Shown in pieces: positions 13,387-16,515 of a stretch of 16,515 bases of DNA. The DNA is from Desulfomicrobium sp. GTDB lineage: Bacteria; Desulfobacterota; Desulfovibrionia; Desulfovibrionales; Desulfomicrobiaceae. The notes under the pieces are model-generated. The model saw only the letters and a list, made by a program, of their open reading frames with translations, had not been told where the DNA came from and ran no database searches. The DNA is taken from positions 1-16,515 of the forward strand of contig DPKT01000076.1 in assembly GCA_003542385.1 (NCBI GenBank), in the 5' to 3' direction. The position numbers and the translations under genes are program-made. The stretch's first letter is position 1; each line of letters starts with the position of its first letter.

Positions 13387-13721
13387 AACCGCACCTCCTT
13401 GTCCTCGACCCTGAGGGACCGCCCCATAAGGTCAATCCCGGTCCGAACGCTATCAAGGCCGGCGTTCGCCGTGTCCATGCCCTGCCTGGCCACCTTGTAG
13501 GCGTCTAGCCAGAGCCTCTGAACGTCGGTGAGTTGCCCCGTTGTCGGTTCTGCCGTGAGCTGCACCGCGCTGTCGAGGATGACCTGAACCCTGGCCAGAA
13601 ATTCGAGCTTGGCGTTGTAGAGAGCCGCTGCGGACTCCTGCAAAAGCCGAAAGGCCTCGCGGTCGGTCATGCCCTCGGGGCGCTTGTCGGAGAGAACGGG
13701 ACAATGGGATGTGCGGATCAT
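13383..13721 (-). CDS. Hypothetical protein (112 aa)
   Basis: The start MIRTSHCPVLSDKRPEGMTD has GGGAGGTG upstream and ATGA overlap with the 118-aa gene. The protein is helical and soluble: MTDREAFRLLQESAAALYNAK, LEFLARVQVILDSAVQL, then DVQRLWLDAYKVARQGMDTANAG and a basic C-terminus. The regular hydrophobic spacing suggests a helical bundle. No family is recognised. Confidence 0.7.
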   Translation of the reverse strand: MIRTSHCPVLSDKRPEGMTDREAFRLLQESAAALYNAKLEFLARVQVILDSAVQLTAEPTTGQLTDVQRLWLDAYKVARQGMDTANAGLDSVRTGIDLMGRSLRVEDKEVRL

Positions 13722-14074
13722 GAGCGCACCTCCCCGGCCTGGAACAGAGGCCCATGGTTCACCGCTCGGCAGATGGCCGCGTTGGCTTCGTCCAGCTCCG
13801 CGCTGATGTTGTCCAATTCGTCAGCCACGAGCCCGCAGATTGCCGCCATGCCGTTCATGGGCAGGCCCTCAACATCCCCGCCGCCAACCGCCGCCAGGAA
13901 CCGACACGCGGCTTGAAGGTCCAGGAGACGAAGACACTGCTTTTCAAGCGGGTTCTGGTCGCTCAGGTATTCGACGCTTGATCCCGTGCGGATGGCCTCG
14001 GCAATGGCGTTGTTTCGGGCTGGGTCCAGGGGCTGGACGATGGGCAAACCGGTTGATAGGAGCTTTTCAGCCAT
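13718..14074 (-). CDS. Hypothetical protein (118 aa), first gene of the small-gene operon
   Basis: ATG 14072-14074 (MAEKLLSTGLPIVQPLDPAR) follows AGAGGAGGTAACGTC. The protein is helical with LRLLDLQAACRFLAAVGGGD, a glycine-rich link, and MAAICGLVADELDNISAELDEA, a segment that could form a coiled coil. It is soluble. No known family is recognised. It begins the tightly overlapping five-gene block that runs to 12096. Confidence 0.7.
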   Translation of the reverse strand: MAEKLLSTGLPIVQPLDPARNNAIAEAIRTGSSVEYLSDQNPLEKQCLRLLDLQAACRFLAAVGGGDVEGLPMNGMAAICGLVADELDNISAELDEANAAICRAVNHGPLFQAGEVRS

Positions 14075-14145
14075 GACGTTACCTCCTCTGAAGGTAGTGT
14101 TGTGGTCAGGCCCTGGTCTGGTGTTGCTGCACCCGCCGGGGCCGT

Positions 14146-14385
14146 TTATTCTTCGATTACTTCTTCAAAATCCTTGATGACTCCGATCTCCTTGGCGAGC
14201 TTGCCAAAGTCTTCGATGCCCCAAGCCTCCACCACGTTGCGGTTCACGTCTACGATGAAGGAATAGCCAAAGTTCGACTTCTCCGCATTGCTGCGCGAGA
14301 TCCTCAAAGCCTTCCCTTCCTTTGCCAGCGCCCGGTTAATTCTGGCCATTATGGCGCGTTGGCTTACCGGAACTTTTTTATCCAT
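14146..14385 (-). CDS. Small conserved mobile-element protein (79 aa), function unknown
   Basis: ATG 14383-14385 (MDKKVPVSQRAIMARINRAL) is chosen over a GTG two codons upstream because GAGG is correctly spaced only for this ATG. Patches RAIMARINRALAKEGKALRIS, then NFGYSFIVDVNRNVVEAWG and FGKLAKEIGVIKDFEEVI, resemble a small protein often found on proteobacterial mobile elements ('RINRkLakegekLrk.rg ... yyivD..rN.i ... leeLarelGvl'). It has a putative alpha/beta fold of unknown role, possibly regulatory. It is preceded by a good -35 box and lies directly downstream of the integrase gene. Confidence 0.75.
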   Translation of the reverse strand: MDKKVPVSQRAIMARINRALAKEGKALRISRSNAEKSNFGYSFIVDVNRNVVEAWGIEDFGKLAKEIGVIKDFEEVIEE

Positions 14386-14424
14386 TTTCACCTCACGGTT
14401 GCATGGTTAACTTCCATGAGTGTG

Positions 14425-14454
14425 TGCATATGCGATTTTGCAAATTCGTGTCAA
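14425..14454 (-). promoter_or_regulatory. Candidate promoter for the 79-aa gene and possibly the downstream operon
   Basis: On the minus strand a perfect TTGACA (14454-14449) is followed after 18 nt by TATGCA (14430-14425), a 3/6 match to -10. The region also contains the palindrome GCATATGC and CATG repeats (CATGGTTAACTTCCATG, 14402-14418) that could be operators. Confidence 0.45.
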
Positions 14455-14467
14455 TGTGTTTTTGTGA

Positions 14468-14516
14468 AATAGCGCTTTCCCCTCCGGCCGATCCAGGGGG
14501 AAGGAAATTCGCTATT
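14468..14516 (-). terminator. Hairpin overlapping the 3' end of the integrase gene
   Basis: AATAGCG (14468-14474) pairs with CGCTATT (14510-14516), and TTCCCCT (14477-14483) pairs with AGGGGGAA (14495-14502) inside. The integrase stop (14512-14514) lies in the stem. There is no long T-tract, so it may reduce read-through from integrase rather than stop it. Confidence 0.4.
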
Positions 14517-15681
14517 CTGCGCTTGCCAGTGCCGGCACCTCCTGGCCAGGGGTCAACACCTCGTCGGCGACCGCTGCGGCGCGACGCAGGGCATCATCCG
14601 CCAAGTGAGCATATCGCTGCGTCATGGCGGGCGTGGCATGGGTCAGCATCTGCTGCAGGGTGAACAGGTCCACCTTGCCCGAGCTGGCCAGCATGGAGGC
14701 GAAGGTGTGCCGCAGTCCGTGGCATGGCCGGAAATCCCTCGGCAGTCCAGCCGCCGCTCGAATCCTTGGACCGTACACGCCGCCAACGTCCTGGAACCCG
14801 CCCACCGAATCCGGCCACACATAGACGCTGCCGTTGTCAGGCATAGCCTCGAAGATCCTGACCGCCGCCGCCGGCAACGGAACGGACTTTGCTTTGCCGC
14901 TCTTCGCCGTCTGTGCCCGCAGGGCCAGAAAGCCCCGGTTCAAGTCCAGGTCCTCCCACCTGACCGCAGCCAGGGCTCGACGACGGATGCCGGTCAGCAG
15001 CATGATGCGGAAATAATCGGCAACGTGCTGGTCGTGCCACTCGTTGAGCGCTTGCCAGAAGCGGGTCAACTGCTCTGGGGTCATGCACTCGGTCCGCTTA
15101 TTGTCGAACCGGGGATAATCGAACCGCAGGGCGGGATCTTGGATCAAGCCCTGTTCGCCGCCCCACCGGAGCAACTGAGCCAGCAGGGACATGCAGGACT
15201 TGACGCTGGACGGGGAGAGTTCGAGTTGTTCGAGATCGTGGCGGAAGCGAGTCACGTCGAAGTTGCAGAGTTCCTCAGCCACCTTCGCACCTAAAAATCT
15301 CCCGACGTGCATCCGATAGCGACTATCGATGGACGGGAATCCCCTAGTACCCTTTTTGCCCGCGCTCCACTTTTCCCAGAGTTGGGCAACCGTAAGTTGC
15401 GGCATTGAGTCCTTGGCGTTCTCCACCTCGTTGATGCGCCTAGATAGCCAATCACTGGCCTCGCGTGCGTTTTCTGCCGGGCGCTTATCTGGCCCGCCAT
15501 CGATCAGCACTTTCGCGGCTTCATCATAGACCTTCCCGTTGCGCTTGAAGACGATGTAATAGCGCTTGATCTCTCTGCCGGTCTTTGACTTGCGCTCGAC
15601 AACGTAAACTCCAGGGAACTTGGTCCACTTCTGGCCTTTTTTTTCATTCCGCCACCCGCGCCTTTCTTTCTTCGCCGCCAT
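14512..15681 (-). CDS. int: Tyrosine recombinase (phage-type integrase)
   Basis: Start ATG 15679-15681 (MAAKKERRGWRNEKKG) gives 389 aa; longer upstream reading crosses an AT-rich region with no ribosome site. The N-terminal arm domain (about 18-60) contains FPGVYVVERKSKTGREIKRY; the core-binding SAM-like domain is at about 95-185. The catalytic set is complete: Arg233 (LLTGIRRRALAAVRWEDLDL), Lys260/263 (TAKSGKAKSVPL), His321 and Arg324 (HGLRHTFASML), His348 (LTHATPAMTQ) and Tyr357 (RYAHL). It would cut and join at the att core in yjbQ. The gene lies beside attR, as expected. Its promoter overlaps an arm-type repeat, and a nine-G run serves as ribosome site, which may adjust expression. Confidence 0.96.
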   Translation of the reverse strand: MAAKKERRGWRNEKKGQKWTKFPGVYVVERKSKTGREIKRYYIVFKRNGKVYDEAAKVLIDGGPDKRPAENAREASDWLSRRINEVENAKDSMPQLTVAQLWEKWSAGKKGTRGFPSIDSRYRMHVGRFLGAKVAEELCNFDVTRFRHDLEQLELSPSSVKSCMSLLAQLLRWGGEQGLIQDPALRFDYPRFDNKRTECMTPEQLTRFWQALNEWHDQHVADYFRIMLLTGIRRRALAAVRWEDLDLNRGFLALRAQTAKSGKAKSVPLPAAAVRIFEAMPDNGSVYVWPDSVGGFQDVGGVYGPRIRAAAGLPRDFRPCHGLRHTFASMLASSGKVDLFTLQQMLTHATPAMTQRYAHLADDALRRAAAVADEVLTPGQEVPALASAE

Positions 15682-15686
15682 GACCA

Positions 15687-15695
15687 CCCCCCCCC
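15687..15695 (-). promoter_or_regulatory. Nine-G homopolymer in the position of the integrase ribosome site
   Basis: On the minus strand nine consecutive G residues end five bases before the integrase ATG (spacer TGGTC) and no other Shine-Dalgarno sequence is present. A run of this length can change by slippage, which would alter spacing or strength of translation. Confidence 0.45.
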
Positions 15696-15702
15696 ATTTT
15701 AT

Positions 15703-15736
15703 CCCAACCAAAAACCCAACTTTCAAGGCAAAAATA
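15703..15736 (+). repeat. Right arm-type repeat cluster (candidate integrase-binding sites)
   Basis: CCCAACCAA (15703-15711), CCCAACTTT (15715-15723) and AAGGCAAAAATA (15725-15736) repeat motifs found near the left end (5229-5261), in the same orientation. The last one coincides with the -10 region of the integrase promoter. Confidence 0.5.
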
Positions 15737-15759
15737 GGGGGAAAAAAGAAGTGCGTCAA
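15731..15759 (-). promoter_or_regulatory. Candidate integrase promoter
   Basis: On the minus strand TTGACG (15759-15754) and TATTTT (15736-15731) are separated by exactly 17 nt, with 50 nt to the integrase start. The -10 overlaps an arm-type repeat, so integrase binding may repress its own gene. A second TTGACA lies at 15783-15778. Confidence 0.5.
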
Positions 15760-15835
15760 GGGGCAAAAGGGGGCTTCTGTCAAGCAATATCAAGGAATGG
15801 ATAGGGAAAGAGAGAAAGGTGGAGAAACCGTATCA

Positions 15836-15854
15836 CATGAACTGACGCTTCATG
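15836..15854 (+). repeat. Right attachment-site repeat (attR)
   Basis: CATGAACTGACGCTTCATG here matches the left site at 5175-5193 in 17 of 19 bases. It encodes HMKRQFM of the yjbQ fragment, directly followed on the element side by a stop codon (TGA), so the integrated state does not rebuild YjbQ. Confidence 0.75.
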
Positions 15855-16001
15855 TGCGCGGCGGCGTTGTCCTCGCCGACATTGTGCCGCTACTGGCCCC
15901 ACGGGTTCGTGGGGAGCGAGCCTCTCCAGCCGCTTCTTCTAGTCGTGGAGCAGGCCGGACTCGTCGTCGTTGATGAAGACCGAGGCCATGATGTTGATGA
16001 A
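15836..16001 (-). pseudogene. yjbQ: Decayed internal fragment of yjbQ-family gene (UPF0047)
   Basis: On the minus strand the fragment encodes FINIMASVFINDDESGLLHD, then a stop (15939-15941), then a frame shift to QxRHNVGEDNAAAHMKRQ, where x is another stop (15890-15892) in the position of a conserved tyrosine. Both halves fit the YjbQ core (typical reading: ASVFINDDESGL..D, then QYRHN...EDNA.AH.KR), the region that directly precedes the left fragment at 5049-5192. A few codons before MASVF are missing (family has about 'MHITASVF'), and no convincing N-terminus or start is found upstream. The gene is therefore broken by insertion plus at least two stops, a frameshift and a 5' loss. The start boundary is approximate. 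Confidence 0.8.
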
Positions 16002-16012
16002 GGCCCGACGCG

Positions 16013-16034
16013 CGGGCGGATTCAAGCCCGCCCG
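16013..16034. other. GC-rich hairpin between the yjbQ remnant and glcB
   Basis: CGGGCGG (16013-16019) pairs with CCGCCCG (16028-16034) around an 8-nt loop. It has no T-tract. It may be a remnant of the lost yjbQ 5' region or an intergenic repeat. Apart from this, the promoter and the operator, nothing is seen in 16035-16133. Confidence 0.4.
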
Positions 16035-16069
16035 AGGCGGTGAGACGCAAACTCGGGAGGCCCATGGCG

Positions 16070-16098
16070 TTGACCTGACGCCGCTTCCCGGATATTGG
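16070..16098 (+). promoter_or_regulatory. Candidate glcB promoter
   Basis: TTGACC (16070-16075) and TATTGG (16093-16098) are 17 nt apart, 36 nt upstream of the glcB ATG. The -10 overlaps the first half of the palindromic operator, an arrangement suited to repression. Confidence 0.5.
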
Positions 16099-16108
16099 TA
16101 GGACCAAT
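16094..16108 (+). promoter_or_regulatory. GntR/FadR-type operator (PdhR-like) upstream of glcB
   Basis: ATTGGTAGGACCAAT is a perfect 6-3-6 palindrome and equals the core of the known E. coli PdhR site (ATTGGT-NNN-ACCAAT). FadR-subfamily GntR regulators (PdhR, LldR, GlcC) recognise such GT-N3-AC centred sites and sense pyruvate, lactate or glycolate, which suits control of a malate synthase. The regulator is not in the window. Confidence 0.65.
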
Positions 16109-16133
16109 TTCCATTCCAACCAAGGAGCAGCCC

Positions 16134-16515
16134 ATGACCTACATTCCCGTCGGCGGACTGAACGTCGCAAAGCCCCTCTATGACCTCATCCGTGAACAGG
16201 TCGCGCCCGGAACGGGCGTGGCGGACACCGATTTCTGGGCATCCCTGGAAACGATCCTGCGGGACCTGACCCCGCGCAACGAGGCGCTGCTGGCCAAGCG
16301 CGACGATCTGCAGAAACGAATCGACGCCTGGCACCGGGAACGCGCGGGCCGGCCCCATGACCCCACGGCCTACAAGGAATTCCTCGCGTCGATCGGCTAC
16401 GTCGTGCCCGAGGGCGGCCCCTTCTCCATCGCCACCGCGGGCGTCGACCCCGAAATCTCGACCATAGCCGGCCCGCAGCTCGTGGTGCCCGCCACCAACG
16501 CCCGCTACGCCCTGA
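16134..16515 (+). CDS. glcB: Malate synthase G, N-terminal part (3' truncated by window end)
   Basis: The first 127 codons are visible, starting MTYIPVGGLNVAKPLYDLI after AAGGAGCAGCCC. They follow malate synthase G closely: the early patch VAPGTGVADTDFWASLETIL (compare 'LPGTGLDAAAFWRNF' in E. coli), LTPRNEALLAKRDDLQKRID, AYKEFLASIGYVVPEGGPF, and VDPEISTIAGPQLVVPATNA, RYAL at the edge. The enzyme joins acetyl-CoA and glyoxylate to malate and CoA in the cytoplasm, in glyoxylate or glycolate use. The catalytic residues lie beyond the window. A single GntR-type operator overlapping the promoter suggests induction by a small acid. It is oriented divergently from the broken yjbQ gene, not in an operon with it. 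Confidence 0.95.
   Translation, partial: MTYIPVGGLNVAKPLYDLIREQVAPGTGVADTDFWASLETILRDLTPRNEALLAKRDDLQKRIDAWHRERAGRPHDPTAYKEFLASIGYVVPEGGPFSIATAGVDPEISTIAGPQLVVPATNARYAL

Larger units (their letters stand above)
5175..15854 (-). mobile_element. Integrated satellite-like element (tyrosine recombinase, AlpA, primase-helicase) inserted in yjbQ
   Basis: The boundaries are an imperfect direct repeat of 19 bp (17 identities) at 5175-5193 and 15836-15854, both located in the same codons of the split yjbQ gene. Inside are a tyrosine recombinase beside the right end, an AlpA-like excisionase, a Toprim/RepA-type primase-helicase with repeats that could be an origin, and about 15 small genes. Nearly all genes are on the minus strand, in two blocks each ended by an intrinsic terminator. 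Phage-type proteins (scaffold-like, DUF5681, Mor-like) are present, but no portal, large terminase, capsid or tail gene is seen. A phage satellite is the best reading; a deleted prophage is possible. Confidence 0.85.

Noticed and set aside
15682..15783. Longer integrase start (34 extra codons)
   Set aside because: It would pass through the arm-type repeats and promoter and has no ribosome site; the family starts near MAAKKERR.
15939..16358. Minus-strand open frame (139 codons) opposite glcB
   Set aside because: Only its last part (the yjbQ core) is meaningful; the rest is antisense to malate synthase G and crosses its promoter.
1..16515. tRNA or rRNA gene as integration target
   Set aside because: No cloverleaf-like sequence or rRNA signature was noticed at either end; the target is the protein gene yjbQ.

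Overview
The window reads as a chromosomal segment of a GC-rich, probably sulfate-reducing deltaproteobacterium of the Desulfovibrionales (Desulfomicrobium or Desulfovibrio type). That assignment is an inference from GC-rich codon use, strong AAGGAGG ribosome sites and gene content (TudS-DUF1722, kinase-like protein, UspA, MIF-like tautomerase, malate synthase G). It has not been tested by a search.

Layout. (1) Positions 1-5033 are host genes, all on the plus strand: the end of a DUF2867-containing protein, a pyridoxamine-phosphate-oxidase-like flavoprotein, a DUF523 (TudS)/DUF1722 protein, a degenerate protein-kinase-fold protein, a universal stress protein, a MIF-like tautomerase, an unrecognised 147-aa protein behind a hairpin that covers its Shine-Dalgarno sequence, and a DUF445 membrane protein. 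(2) Positions 5175-15854 are an integrated element of about 10.7 kb inside a yjbQ-family gene. An imperfect 19-bp direct repeat marks its ends. The intact 3' end of yjbQ lies to the left and a decayed internal fragment lies to the right. (3) Positions 16134-16515 hold the start of malate synthase G (glcB), with an upstream GntR/FadR-type operator overlapping a promoter.

The element is read almost entirely on the minus strand, from right to left. First come a tyrosine recombinase next to attR, a small conserved protein, and a tightly overlapping operon of five small or unknown genes ending in a strong terminator. Then come an AlpA-like excisionase/regulator, a large Toprim/RepA-type primase-helicase with an iteron-like repeat cluster in its 3' end, and a start-stop-overlapping chain: two unknown proteins, a DUF5681 protein, two small paralogues, a Mor-like DNA-binding protein, an unknown 312-aa protein and a coiled-coil protein resembling phage scaffolds. 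The chain ends at a second terminator. One plus-strand gene sits alone at the left end as possible cargo.

No large terminase, portal, major capsid, tail, lysis or CI-type repressor gene is recognisable. Integration, excision and autonomous replication functions together with a few virion-related proteins suggest a phage satellite (P4/PICI-like in logic) rather than a complete prophage. A prophage remnant is the main alternative.
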